Shown: piece after piece, positions 23,944-32,512 of the stretch
Numbering within the stretch: position 1 is the stretch's first letter
Layout: every line of letters starts with the position of its first letter
Assembly: GCA_049601975.1 (NCBI GenBank)
Contig: JBMYRC010000016.1
Coordinates: forward strand, 1-44,751
From: UBA6544 sp049601975
Lineage (GTDB): Bacteria; Pseudomonadota; Alphaproteobacteria; UBA8366
Direction of reading: 5' to 3'
DNA: 44,751 bases
Program-made: the position numbers and the translations under genes
The notes under the pieces: model-generated
Databases searched by the model: none
Told to the model about the DNA's origin: nothing
What the model saw: only the letters and a program-made list of their open reading frames with translations

Positions 23944-25239
23944 CTAATAGCGGTACGTGTCGGCCTTGAACGGTCCGGTTTCGCTGATGCCGATATAGGC
24001 CGCCTGTTCCCCGGAGAGCGTAGTCAATTGCACGCCCAACTTCTCCAAATGCAAGGCCGCGACCTTTTCATCTAAATGCTTCGGGAGCACATAGACTTTT
24101 CGATCATAGTCTGAAGCGTTCTGCCAAAGCTCGATTTGCGCCAGAACCTGGTTGGTGAATGAGGCACTCATCACGAAACTTGGGTGTCCCGTCGCACAGC
24201 CCAAATTCACCAAGCGGCCTTCCGCGAGCAAGATCATGCGTTTGCCGTCGGGGAAAACGATCTCATCAACCTGTGGTTTGATGTTATCCCATTTATAATT
24301 CTGCAAGGCGGCTACTTGGATTTCAGAATCGAAATGTCCGATATTGCAGACAATCGCCCGGTCCTTCATCTCCCGCATATGGTCTAGCGTAATAACGTCG
24401 ATATTGCCCGTCGCAGTGACGAAAATATCGCCGCGCGATGCGGCGTCCACCATCGTCACGACCTCGAAGCCTTCCATCGCGGCCTGCAACGCGCAGATCG
24501 GATCGGCTTCCGTCACGAGGACCCGGCAACCGCCGTTTCGTAAACTTTCGGCGGAGCCCTTACCGACGTCACCGAAGCCGCAAACCACGGCAACCTTGCC
24601 TGCCATCATCACATCTGTCGCGCGACGAATGGCGTCAACCAAGCTTTCCCGACACCCGTATTTGTTGTCAAACTTGGACTTGGTCACCGAATCATTGACG
24701 TTGATCGCAGGCACCTTAAGGGAACCTTCTTTCTCCATCTCATGGAGGCGCAGCACACCGGTGGTTGTCTCTTCGGAGATGCCTCGCACATCGTCCAGCA
24801 ATTCCGGCGTCCGTTCGTGCATCAATTGAGTCAGATCACCGCCATCGTCGAGGATCATGTTGGGCCGCCATCCATCCGGCCCTACGATTGTTTGATCGAT
24901 GCACCACCAGAACTCTTCCTCGCTCTCCCCTTTCCAAGCGAAGACTGGAACACCGGTCGCGGCAATACCGGCGGCAGCATGATCCTGAGTCGAAAAAATA
25001 TTGCATGAGGACCAACGGACTGTGGCGCCAAGCGCTGTCAGCGTTTCGATCAATACCGCCGTTTGAATGGTCATATGTAAACAACCGGCGATGCGTGCGC
25101 CCGCAAGCGGCTGCGATGGACCTAATTCTTCCCGCAGGGCCATCAATCCGGGCATTTCCGTCTCGGCGATCGCAATTTCCTTACGTCCCCAATCCGCGAG
25201 CGTGATATCGGCAACTTTGTAGTCCTGGGATTCGCTCAT
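23944..25239 (-). CDS. ahcY: S-adenosylhomocysteine hydrolase (adenosylhomocysteinase)
   Basis: A 431-residue enzyme that splits S-adenosylhomocysteine into adenosine and homocysteine, clearing the product inhibitor of methyltransferases. The start shows the usual DYKVADITLADWGRKEI. SSCNIFSTQDHAAAGIA and NVNDSVTKSKFDNKYGCRES are active-site blocks. The NAD-binding loop is CGFGDVGKGSAESLR. The end, FKADTYRY, is the family C-terminus. It uses tightly bound NAD. GGAAGG lies before the ATG. The 113-base upstream space has no recognisable SAH riboswitch. Confidence 0.97.
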   Translation of the reverse strand: MSESQDYKVADITLADWGRKEIAIAETEMPGLMALREELGPSQPLAGARIAGCLHMTIQTAVLIETLTALGATVRWSSCNIFSTQDHAAAGIAATGVPVFAWKGESEEEFWWCIDQTIVGPDGWRPNMILDDGGDLTQLMHERTPELLDDVRGISEETTTGVLRLHEMEKEGSLKVPAINVNDSVTKSKFDNKYGCRESLVDAIRRATDVMMAGKVAVVCGFGDVGKGSAESLRNGGCRVLVTEADPICALQAAMEGFEVVTMVDAASRGDIFVTATGNIDVITLDHMREMKDRAIVCNIGHFDSEIQVAALQNYKWDNIKPQVDEIVFPDGKRMILLAEGRLVNLGCATGHPSFVMSASFTNQVLAQIELWQNASDYDRKVYVLPKHLDEKVAALHLEKLGVQLTTLSGEQAAYIGISETGPFKADTYRY

Positions 25240-25352
25240 TTCTGCCTTCCAAGTTAGGATTTAACCCGAGTTGCGAGTTCGTTTGGCGAGGGGTATAGCA
25301 AGCTGCCCTCTCTCTCACAAGCGATGCTCAAAATCGAACTTCGGCGGAATGT

Positions 25353-27125
25353 CTATATTTGGGCGTTAAAATTGTCGAGTAGCATTTCGATTCTGTTCGG
25401 ATCTGCTTGATCCATGATCATTTCGGCCCGGCGTGTAGAGGCCGTCAGGTCAAGGGAACGGACTTGCTGTTTGACCCGCGGTAGACTGGCCGAAGACATC
25501 GATAATTCCCGCACACCTAGGCCCAACAACAAGGCGGTATACCGGGGGTCACCCGCCATCTCGCCGCACAGGCTGATCGGTATGCGAGCTCTTAACGCCG
25601 CTTGGGCAGAGAATTGTATGAGCCGGAGGACGGCCGGATGGAGCGGATCGTAGAGATGTGCCACCTGCTCGTCTGACCGGTCGATAGCCAATGTATACAT
25701 GGTTAGATCGTTGGTGCCGACGGCGAAGAAATCGGATACTCCTGCCAGTGCATCTGCCGCCAGTGCCGCACCCGGCACTTCGATCATAACGCCGATCGGC
25801 GGCATTTGATCGCCAACATTCATGCCTCGGCGGCGCAGCCGGCGCCTCACCCGGGCCGAGATTTCGCGGACTTCCTGCACTTCACCTACTGTCGAGATCA
25901 TCGGCAGCAACATCCGGATCGGGCCATGGGCGTTGGCGCGTAGAATCGCCGCGATCTGGGATTCAAATAGTTTGGGTTGGTGTAGAGAGAATCGGATGGC
26001 ACGCAGACCTAACGCCGGATTCATCGATTCCGCCATGTGTTCGCCGAGCGAATAGGCCAATTTCTCACCGCCTACATCCAGCGTTCGGATCGTTACCGGT
26101 TGGCCGTTCATTCCTTCCACCAGCTTGCGCAACGTCGCGTATTGCTCCTCTTCGTTGGGCGGTGTTTCACGGTTCATAAACAAGAACTCGGTGCGTAATA
26201 GGCCGATGCCTTCGGCACCCGATGCGATCGCGAGGTCGATCTCACGCGGTAATTCCAGATTGGCGTGAAGCGCTACCCTTGCGTCGTCCAATGTCACGGC
26301 GGGCAAAGTGCGTAACCGCTTTAGGCGACGCCGCTGGCGCAACAGTCGCGATCGCCGGTTGCGGTAAAACTGCAGCGTCTCATGCGATGGATTGACGACT
26401 AACCGCCCCGTGGTGCCATCCACGATGAGGGCGTCGCCAGAGTTAATCGACGCCGAAAGGTCCGGCACACCCAGCACTGCCGGCAGCTCAAGTGACCGCG
26501 CCATGATTGCAGTATGTCCTTCAGCACCGCCCATGTCGGTGGCGAACCCGGCGATTTCGCCGGGTTCCATGAGCGCGGTATCCGCCGGTGTTATTTCCGA
26601 CGCGACTATGACACTGCCCTTTGGCGCCATCTTGAACTCTTGGTATTGCGCCTTCGTGAGGCTCCGAATAACGCGCGTTCCGACATCGCGAATATCCTGC
26701 ATCCGCGCCGCCATGTAGGTGTCGTCCAACTCGGCGAAGCCGCGGACGATACCGGAGATTTCAGATTGAATGGCGGCCTCCGCGTTACGCCGATCTTCTT
26801 GAATGCGGCGCTCGACACCGCGAACCAATCGTGACCCCGCGAGCATTTGCAAATGAGCATCAAGGAGAAATCCGAGTTCCTCCGCAACCGCCGGAGGAAG
26901 ATTTCGAGTCTTACCCCTGAGTTTTTCAATCTGGACCCGAGACCGCTCTAGCGCGGCATTGAATCGCTCGATCTCGGCTGGAACCTGGTTCCGGGCAAGT
27001 TTATATTCGGGCACGTTCAAGGTGCCACTCTCGACAACATGGGCGGGTCCGATCGCAATACCCGCAGCGACACCGACACCGTCGAATATTACTTCCCGTT
27101 CCGTGGTCTTCGCATCAGTCTTCAT
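25353..27125 (-). CDS. PEP-protein phosphotransferase (PTS enzyme I)
   Basis: A 590-residue enzyme I that takes phosphate from PEP and passes it to HPr. The phosphorylated residue is His204 in GGAEGHTAIMARS. The PEP-binding C-terminal barrel shows EGIGLLRTEFLFMNR, RTLDVGGEKL, FFAVGTNDLTMYTLAIDRS and ISLCGEMAGDP. The N-terminal GAF domain of the PtsP (EI-Ntr) type is absent, so this is the shorter alphaproteobacterial form. The ATG overlaps the HPr stop by 11 bases. No sugar-specific permease lies nearby, so the chain is regulatory, as is usual in this class. Confidence 0.94.
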   Translation of the reverse strand: MKTDAKTTEREVIFDGVGVAAGIAIGPAHVVESGTLNVPEYKLARNQVPAEIERFNAALERSRVQIEKLRGKTRNLPPAVAEELGFLLDAHLQMLAGSRLVRGVERRIQEDRRNAEAAIQSEISGIVRGFAELDDTYMAARMQDIRDVGTRVIRSLTKAQYQEFKMAPKGSVIVASEITPADTALMEPGEIAGFATDMGGAEGHTAIMARSLELPAVLGVPDLSASINSGDALIVDGTTGRLVVNPSHETLQFYRNRRSRLLRQRRRLKRLRTLPAVTLDDARVALHANLELPREIDLAIASGAEGIGLLRTEFLFMNRETPPNEEEQYATLRKLVEGMNGQPVTIRTLDVGGEKLAYSLGEHMAESMNPALGLRAIRFSLHQPKLFESQIAAILRANAHGPIRMLLPMISTVGEVQEVREISARVRRRLRRRGMNVGDQMPPIGVMIEVPGAALAADALAGVSDFFAVGTNDLTMYTLAIDRSDEQVAHLYDPLHPAVLRLIQFSAQAALRARIPISLCGEMAGDPRYTALLLGLGVRELSMSSASLPRVKQQVRSLDLTASTRRAEMIMDQADPNRIEMLLDNFNAQI

Positions 27126-27387
27126 CGAACCGATTTCTTAACAATACCGACAAGGCCTCGACGGCGATCTCGGCGTCTTCGCCGTCAGCGCGTACCGAAA
27201 TGATTGTTCCCTTGCTTGCGGCTAACATCATCAATCCCATGATCGATGTGCCGCAAACTTCCGTGCTGCCGAGGCATACATTTATTTCCGCCGCATATGC
27301 GCCCGCCACTTTCACGAATTTCGCCGCTGCGCGCGCATGCAATCCTTTCTGGTTCATAATTTCCAGCTGCCGGGAGGCACTGCTCAT
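27115..27387 (-). CDS. HPr family phosphocarrier protein
   Basis: A 90-residue phosphocarrier. His17 in KGLHARAAAKF receives phosphate from enzyme I. Ser48 in TSIMGLMMLAASKG is the site that HPr kinase phosphorylates, and HprK is encoded in the same cluster. ATG 27387 overlaps the EIIA stop as ATGA and gives the normal HPr start; the longer frame overlaps the EIIA gene. It links EI with the mannose-type EIIA next door. Confidence 0.94.
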   Translation of the reverse strand: MSSASRQLEIMNQKGLHARAAAKFVKVAGAYAAEINVCLGSTEVCGTSIMGLMMLAASKGTIISVRADGEDAEIAVEALSVLLRNRFDED

Positions 27388-27794
27388 TTCGCATCCCGGC
27401 CTGCCAACAATGTTGACGCGACGTTGATATACTTCCGCCCGGCTTTCTGAGCGCATATTGCGACTTCCGCCAAGGAGTTTCCGTCCCGTGACGTCGCCAG
27501 CTTGATCAACATCGGTAAATTGACCCCCGCGACCACTTCCACATTGGCTTGATCCATCACTGATATGGCCAAATTCGAAGGCGTTCCGCCGAACATATCG
27601 GTTAATAGAATGACGCCGTCACCGCTGTCCGCTTCGGAGACCGCCGATAGAATTTCTGAACGACAGGCTTCAATGTCATCATCCGATTCAATGCAAATGG
27701 CCAGCATTTGATCTTGAGCGCCGACGACATGCTCCAAGGCGCCGACGAATTCCTCGGCGAGGCGACCATGCGTGACCAATACGACACCTATCAT
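27384..27794 (-). CDS. PTS EIIA component, mannose (ManX-like) family
   Basis: A 136-residue EIIA domain. His9 in VVLVTHGRLAEEF is the phosphorylation site, and ILLTDMFGGTPSNLA is the second hallmark of the mannose family. There is no EIIB, EIIC or EIID gene in the window, so this domain probably signals through its phosphorylation state rather than importing sugar. It lies 15 bases after rapZ and overlaps HPr by four bases. Confidence 0.93.
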   Translation of the reverse strand: MIGVVLVTHGRLAEEFVGALEHVVGAQDQMLAICIESDDDIEACRSEILSAVSEADSGDGVILLTDMFGGTPSNLAISVMDQANVEVVAGVNLPMLIKLATSRDGNSLAEVAICAQKAGRKYINVASTLLAGRDAK

Positions 27795-27809
27795 GGTAAT
27801 ACCTCCGCC

Positions 27810-28697
27810 CTATCCATTTTCCGTATGCATCTGTGCATCAAGATCGCGGTGATGCAATTGAACGCGCTTACCCATTTGCTCGATCCATTCACACAACAAT
27901 TCACAGACATAGACCGACCGATGCTTTCCACCGGTGCAGCCGATGGCGATTGTGAGGTAGCTTTTCCCCTCGGCCTCGAAGCGTGGAAGCAATAAATCGA
28001 GCATTGCGTTCAAACTTTCCATATACGCGGAGAAGTCTGGATCTTCCGCAATGTAATTTGCAACACGTGAATTGCGCCCCGTCAACGGGCGCAATTCGGA
28101 ATCGTAGTGAGGATTGCGAAGAAACCGAACATCAAAAACCAAATCCGCTTCGCGCGGGACACCTTGGCGATACGAAAACGACGTTACGAATATACTGAGG
28201 ACGGAGACATCCTTTCGCGCGAATCGCTCCATCAACTCCCGCTTTAATATCCATGGCGTCAGGTGACTGGTGTCGATCAGGATATCCGCGCTGTCCCGCA
28301 CCGGCTCGAGCATCCGCCGTTCGAGCTTGATCCCATCTGCCAACCGCCGGTCATCCGCCAATGGATGCCGCCGCCGGGTTTCCATATAGCGCTTGATCAG
28401 AACATCTTCGTCACAATCGAGAAAGATCGTGGAGACGGAGAATTCGCCTTGCCCGCGCAGCAGCGTCAACTCCCGCTCGAAGGCGTCATTGGCGAAATCC
28501 CGCGTTCTGATATCGACACCGATCGCCAAGGTCTGCCCCGCAGCGGCCCCCTGTACGAGGTTGCCCAAAAGGGAGAGAGGTAAATTGTCAACGGCTTCGA
28601 AACCGATATCTTCGAAAACATGCAAGGTCGAGGAACGCCCGGCGCCCGACATGCCGGTGACTAAAACAATCCGTCCGTCATGATCGTTTTGCCTCAC
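27810..28697 (-). CDS. rapZ: RNase adapter protein RapZ (YvcJ family)
   Basis: A 295-residue nucleotide-binding protein. The P-loop is GMSGAGRS (residues 15-22), with Arg where the classical Walker A has Lys. FEAVDNLPLSLL, SVTFLDCD-like STIFLDCDEDVL, RRRHPLADDR and the C-terminal IAIGCTGGKHRSVYV are family blocks. In E. coli RapZ senses glucosamine-6-phosphate and directs RNase E to a small RNA; its target in alphaproteobacteria is not defined. The start is a GTG overlapping the hprK stop (GTGA). Its place between HprK and the PTS proteins suggests a link to PTS signalling. Confidence 0.93.
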   Translation of the reverse strand: MRQNDHDGRIVLVTGMSGAGRSSTLHVFEDIGFEAVDNLPLSLLGNLVQGAAAGQTLAIGVDIRTRDFANDAFERELTLLRGQGEFSVSTIFLDCDEDVLIKRYMETRRRHPLADDRRLADGIKLERRMLEPVRDSADILIDTSHLTPWILKRELMERFARKDVSVLSIFVTSFSYRQGVPREADLVFDVRFLRNPHYDSELRPLTGRNSRVANYIAEDPDFSAYMESLNAMLDLLLPRFEAEGKSYLTIAIGCTGGKHRSVYVCELLCEWIEQMGKRVQLHHRDLDAQMHTENG

Positions 28698-29146
28698 AGT
28701 GGATATCCCTCACCCGGCAGGCGTATCGCCATTTTAATCTTCGCCGGCGCCGATGCTTCGAACGGCGCCACGGTAATGCTCGAAATTCGGCAACCCAACA
28801 GTTCCTCCATTCGCCGTACGGGCAGTCGGTCGACTTGGTCCGAGCTGACCAAATCGACGATCATCGAGAGGGTGGCTTCCGCGATATAGGGTAAATCCAC
28901 GATGCCAATGCCGCGCACTTCCAGTTGCCCCGCAATCAACGCTGGACATTGTGCGACGACGGTACCGTCGCGATGCGTCAATGCGGTGCGATCATCGGCG
29001 ATGAGAACGGCGCCGTCGTCAATCAAACGCAGCGCCAAATCCGATTTCCCCGATCCGGAAGGGCCGCGCAATAACACGCCCTTCTCTTCGATCATTACCG
29101 CCGTTGCGTGAACTGTTTCCATCGAGTGCAAACCTGCGACTCGCAC
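28694..29146 (-). CDS. hprK: HPr kinase/phosphorylase, short alphaproteobacterial form
   Basis: A 150-residue protein equal to the C-terminal catalytic half of HprK. Walker A is GPSGSGKS (residues 28-35). LIADDRTAL and the family signature around LEVRGIGIVDLPYI are present. It phosphorylates HPr on Ser48 and can reverse this. The N-terminal half of the firmicute enzyme is missing, as usual in this class. The start is GTG 29146 or ATG 29122, nine and 33 bases after the chvG stop respectively; neither has a strong ribosome site. Its stop overlaps rapZ. Confidence 0.92.
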   Translation of the reverse strand: MRVAGLHSMETVHATAVMIEEKGVLLRGPSGSGKSDLALRLIDDGAVLIADDRTALTHRDGTVVAQCPALIAGQLEVRGIGIVDLPYIAEATLSMIVDLVSSDQVDRLPVRRMEELLGCRISSITVAPFEASAPAKIKMAIRLPGEGYPL

Positions 29147-29155
29147 CGCGCCGTG

Positions 29156-30796
29156 TCAATCTTCCGCGATCGGCAAAAGGACGATAAACCGCGCTCCGCT
29201 TATGGCGCCATTTGCCTTGTATCTATTCTCCGCCCGGATCGTTCCACCATGCGCTTCGATAATCTGTTTTGAAATAGATAGGCCCAATCCTGAATGGGTG
29301 CCGAATTTTTCCCCTTCCGGGCGCTCGGAATAGAACCGATCAAAAACCGCCTCTAATTTACCTTCGGGTAATCCCGGACCTTCGTCGATAACGTCGATCT
29401 CGATATCTGCTTCCCGGCGGGACAGATGCAACGCGACGCGGCCACCTCGCGGACTGAAACTGATGGCATTCTGAATCAGGTTGCGAAACACCTGAACGAG
29501 CCGGTCTTCCATGGCCTTCGCGGGGAATGGCGGTTCGCCCGAAATCTCGACGGAGACAACTATCTCTGTAAAGCTCGCACTGTAGATTTCGCTTAGCGCA
29601 TCCAACATGGCCGCCATGTCGATGGTTTTCGTCTCCGCCCGGCTCAATTCTGAATCGAGTCTTGAGGCGTTGGAAATATCTGTGATGAGCCGATCCAAGC
29701 GTTGCACGTCTTCTTGGACGATATTCATCAACTTCTTTTGTTGATCGGGATCGCTGATCCGCGCCGCTGTCTCCACGGCACTGCGTAGTGAAGTCAGAGG
29801 GTTTTTAATCTCGTGGCTGACATCGGCTGCAAATCGCTCAATCGCGTCCATTCGATCGTGCAACGACTCGGTCATCTCCCGCAAAACACCGGATAGGTCG
29901 CCGATCTCATCGTCGCGACCGGTAAAATCGGGAATCTCCTCCGACCCACGCCCTAATCCCCGGCGTACCCGCTCCGCTGCCGTCGCCAATCGTAGGACCG
30001 GACGGGCAAGTGTTCCGGCCAGGTAGATGGAGAGCAAAATTGTAACGACCAGGGCCGCGCCGAACACCGCGACAACGGTCAAGCGGACCTCGCTCATAGC
30101 GGCTTTGACCGCGGTATCGTCCTTCGAAACCATCAAGGCGCCGAGGATATGACGGTAGCGCTGCACCGGAACAGCGACGGATAAGATCAAAGCCTCGGTC
30201 TCGGAACGCCGCACATAACCTGTGGTCTCACCCGCCAACGCTTCTTGAACTTCGACGAAATCCGTGGCGCTTTGATTGTGTTTTTCGAGGAAGCGCTCGA
30301 GCTTTCGGTTTTCCGGCAACAAGGAGGATACCAAATTGATCAATCTGGAAGCGGTTCGGATCAGCCAATTCGGTTCTTCCGGGGGGGGGAGCTCTTGCAC
30401 CTGAACCGCGAAACGAGTTCCCATCAAATAACGACTGTCAGCGATCAAGGCACCGTTCGGCGCGAATAACCGCGAGCGGATTCCCGAAGGCGCGCTGAGC
30501 CGCCACACGATTTGCCGGGCAATCTGCAGGTTTACTAATTGCCGGCCCGTCGGTGTGATCTCAATCGCCCCCTCACCGATGGCTCCCGCGAAGGTGTCCG
30601 CCTGCAGCCGCAAGGCTTCGAGTTCGGAATCGACCAATCCGTCGCGATACGGTCCGAGATAGAGGAGTCCGCCAATGGGAATCAGCAGGGCGACCATATT
30701 GATGGCGAGAATACGCCGCGTAATCGGAGATACCCGCCGGCGACGGCGGGCCGCCGTTTGGGACGGGTCCTTATCGGCGGCGGCTTCCAGGGTCAC
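29156..30796 (-). CDS. chvG: Sensor histidine kinase ChvG (ExoS)
   Basis: A 546-residue inner-membrane kinase. After a basic N-terminus come a first membrane helix (about 29-47), a large periplasmic domain, a second helix (about 240-262) and a HAMP region. The phosphorylated His328 is in FAADVSHEIKNPLTSLRSA. The ATPase part shows NLIQNAISFSPRGG, DEGPGLPEGKL and THSGLGLSISKQIIEAHGG. ChvG responds to acid or envelope conditions with ChvI and is held off by ExoR in rhizobia; no exoR gene is seen here. The GTG start overlaps the chvI stop (GTGA). A run of nine C residues encodes PPP at residues 137-139, in the periplasmic domain. Confidence 0.94.
   Translation of the reverse strand: MTLEAAADKDPSQTAARRRRRVSPITRRILAINMVALLIPIGGLLYLGPYRDGLVDSELEALRLQADTFAGAIGEGAIEITPTGRQLVNLQIARQIVWRLSAPSGIRSRLFAPNGALIADSRYLMGTRFAVQVQELPPPEEPNWLIRTASRLINLVSSLLPENRKLERFLEKHNQSATDFVEVQEALAGETTGYVRRSETEALILSVAVPVQRYRHILGALMVSKDDTAVKAAMSEVRLTVVAVFGAALVVTILLSIYLAGTLARPVLRLATAAERVRRGLGRGSEEIPDFTGRDDEIGDLSGVLREMTESLHDRMDAIERFAADVSHEIKNPLTSLRSAVETAARISDPDQQKKLMNIVQEDVQRLDRLITDISNASRLDSELSRAETKTIDMAAMLDALSEIYSASFTEIVVSVEISGEPPFPAKAMEDRLVQVFRNLIQNAISFSPRGGRVALHLSRREADIEIDVIDEGPGLPEGKLEAVFDRFYSERPEGEKFGTHSGLGLSISKQIIEAHGGTIRAENRYKANGAISGARFIVLLPIAED
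30381..30389 (-). repeat. Nine-base C tract (G on the plus strand) inside chvG
   Basis: The coding strand of chvG has nine consecutive C bases at ELPPPEE. It is the longest single-base run I noticed in the window. Slippage by one base would truncate the kinase within its periplasmic domain. Confidence 0.75.
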
Positions 30797-31488
30797 GAGT
30801 CGCGATAGCGGTAACCGACTCCATATAGCGTCTCGATCTGGGCAAAGCCGGAATCGACTTGGCGGAATTTCGCCCGTAATCGCTTGATATGGCTGTCGAT
30901 CGTGCGATCATCCACGTAGATACTCTCCCCATAGGCGGCATCCATGAGCTGATCGCGGGTCTTTACATGGCCTGGACGATGCGCCAACGACTTAATGAGG
31001 AGAAATTCCGTGACCGTTAGCGGCACTTCGCCACCACTCCACATACAGAGATGCCGGTCGGGGTCAAGCACAAGGTCGCCCCGAACGAGCGTTTCTTCAC
31101 CTGAGGCCTCGCCGTTTTCTGCACCGTCCAAGCGGCGCAGCAAGGTCCGTATACGTTCTATCAACAGGCGTTGTGAGAATGGCTTCTTAATGTAGTCGTC
31201 CGCGCCCATGCGCAAGCCCATAACTTCGTCGACCTCGTCATCTTTCGACGTCAAAAATATCACGGGCATTTGCGATGATTTTCGTAATTTTTGTAGCAAT
31301 TCCATGCCATCCATTCGAGGCATCTTGATGTCAAGCACAGCCAGGTCCACCGGCTGGCGCGACAACCCACGCAGCGCATCTTCACCGTCCTTGTAGGTGC
31401 GGACGTGGAACCCTTCCGCTTCGAGCGCCATCGAAACGGAGGTCAGGATATTTTGGTCGTCATCGACCAGAGCTATTGTTTGATGCAT
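30793..31488 (-). CDS. chvI: Response regulator ChvI (OmpR family)
   Basis: A 231-residue two-domain regulator. The receiver domain has the acidic pocket (IALVDDDQ, residues 5-12), the phosphorylated Asp53 in LAVLDIKMPRMDG, and VIFLTSKDDE with the conserved Thr/Lys. The C-terminal winged helix includes LTVTEFLLIKSLAHRPGHVKTRDQLMDAAYG and VDDRTIDSHIKRLRAKF. ATG 31488 with GAGGTGG upstream gives the family start. Its stop overlaps chvG. In Agrobacterium and Sinorhizobium the chvI-chvG genes neighbour pckA, as here, where a Sco gene has come between. Confidence 0.95.
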   Translation of the reverse strand: MHQTIALVDDDQNILTSVSMALEAEGFHVRTYKDGEDALRGLSRQPVDLAVLDIKMPRMDGMELLQKLRKSSQMPVIFLTSKDDEVDEVMGLRMGADDYIKKPFSQRLLIERIRTLLRRLDGAENGEASGEETLVRGDLVLDPDRHLCMWSGGEVPLTVTEFLLIKSLAHRPGHVKTRDQLMDAAYGESIYVDDRTIDSHIKRLRAKFRQVDSGFAQIETLYGVGYRYRDS

Positions 31489-31716
31489 TGGTTTTTCCAC
31501 CTCGGAGTTTAGCAACTCATAACCAAACCCCACAATCGGAATAAGTCAGGGCGAGAATGAGGCAAGAAGGGGGCAATGCGAGGAAGGCATTATAATCTAA
31601 CCTGTCGATCACAGCTTTGTGAGAATCGGCCGCTGCGTCGATTTGTCCACTCGCGCCGGTATCGTCGGGAGCGATATCAGACTGCGAACCATTGCTCCCA
31701 TGGGACACGCCGACAG

Positions 31717-32355
31717 ATGAAGCGTACCCCGACCATCGCGCAAATCGGCATCATGTTGATTGCGCTCGGCACTATTGCCGTCACGGCGTTCGTGGCATGG
31801 CAGCGGATAGCCGATACCCGAACAACCGAAACGGCCGAAGGTGCGGGTCTGTCGGCGGCTGTCAAAATTGGTGGTCCCTTTGCGTTGACGAATCACTTAG
31901 GTGAAAAAGTGTCCGATGCGGTCTATCGAGGGCAATATCTCTACATCTATTTCGGCTATGGCTACTGTCCGGACGTCTGCCCGACCGAATTGGCGAATAT
32001 GGCCGCGACCATCGACGCGCTGGGGCTGCAAGCGGACAAGGTTCAGCCTCTGTTCATCACTATTGATCCGGAACGCGATACGACAGAGTTCTTGGCGGAG
32101 TATGTCGCGCAGTTCCACCCTCGGTTCATCGGCCTGACCGGCTCACTCGCGGAAATCGCCGCCGTTGCCATGAGTTACCGTGTATTTTACCGCAAGGCGA
32201 AGGACGAAGATGGCAGCGAATATTTGATGGATCACTCTAATTTCGTCTACTTTATGGGTGACGATGGCGGCTTCTTGACGATGTTCAGGGGTGGCACGGA
32301 CCCAGAGGCTGTCGCGAAAACGATGACAAAATATATACAGAAAGGGCAAAGCTGA
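31717..32355 (+). CDS. SCO1/SenC family protein, copper delivery or thiol redox
   Basis: A 212-residue membrane-anchored, thioredoxin-fold protein. One N-terminal helix (IGIMLIALGTIAVTAFVAW) anchors it facing the periplasm. Copper ligands are Cys84 and Cys88 in YGYCPDVCPTEL, with His173 in MDHSNFVYF. ITIDPERDTTEFLAEY is another family block. Sco proteins load the CuA site of cytochrome oxidase or reduce its cysteines. ATG 31717 gives the right membrane start; the ribosome site is poor. It is divergent from chvI and lies upstream of pckA on the same strand, 157 bases before it. Confidence 0.92.
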   Translation: MKRTPTIAQIGIMLIALGTIAVTAFVAWQRIADTRTTETAEGAGLSAAVKIGGPFALTNHLGEKVSDAVYRGQYLYIYFGYGYCPDVCPTELANMAATIDALGLQADKVQPLFITIDPERDTTEFLAEYVAQFHPRFIGLTGSLAEIAAVAMSYRVFYRKAKDEDGSEYLMDHSNFVYFMGDDGGFLTMFRGGTDPEAVAKTMTKYIQKGQS

Positions 32356-32366
32356 GCCTGTCAAAC

Positions 32367-32396
32367 TAACGTCAAAGTCAAGAATTTCTCACGTTA
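32367..32396. promoter_or_regulatory. Inverted repeat in the sco-pckA gap
   Basis: TAACGT (32367-32372) and ACGTTA (32391-32396) are perfect inverted half-sites separated by 18 bases, about 120 bases before the pckA start. An operator for pckA control is possible. There is no poly-T run, so it is not a terminator. Confidence 0.3.
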
Positions 32397-32481
32397 ATGA
32401 AAGAAATCGGCAATGTGGCGTCAGGTCACTGTTGATTTCCGGCGTGTAACATAGGTATCAACACCCTTATATAGGGGATGT

Positions 32482-32496
32482 GCGGGCATTGCCCGC
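32482..32496 (+). promoter_or_regulatory. Stable hairpin just upstream of the pckA ribosome site
   Basis: GCGGGC, a three-base ATT loop and GCCCGC form a perfect 6-bp GC-rich hairpin ending 16 bases before ATG 32513. It would lie in the pckA leader, next to AAGAGGG. It may limit ribosome access or protect the 5' end. No T run follows. Confidence 0.4.
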
Positions 32497-32512
32497 TCCG
32501 TGCGCAAGAGGG

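Noticed and set aside
25240..25352. SAH or SAM riboswitch upstream of ahcY
   Set aside because: I could not find a matching core or stem arrangement; the space is short and shows no strong pairing.
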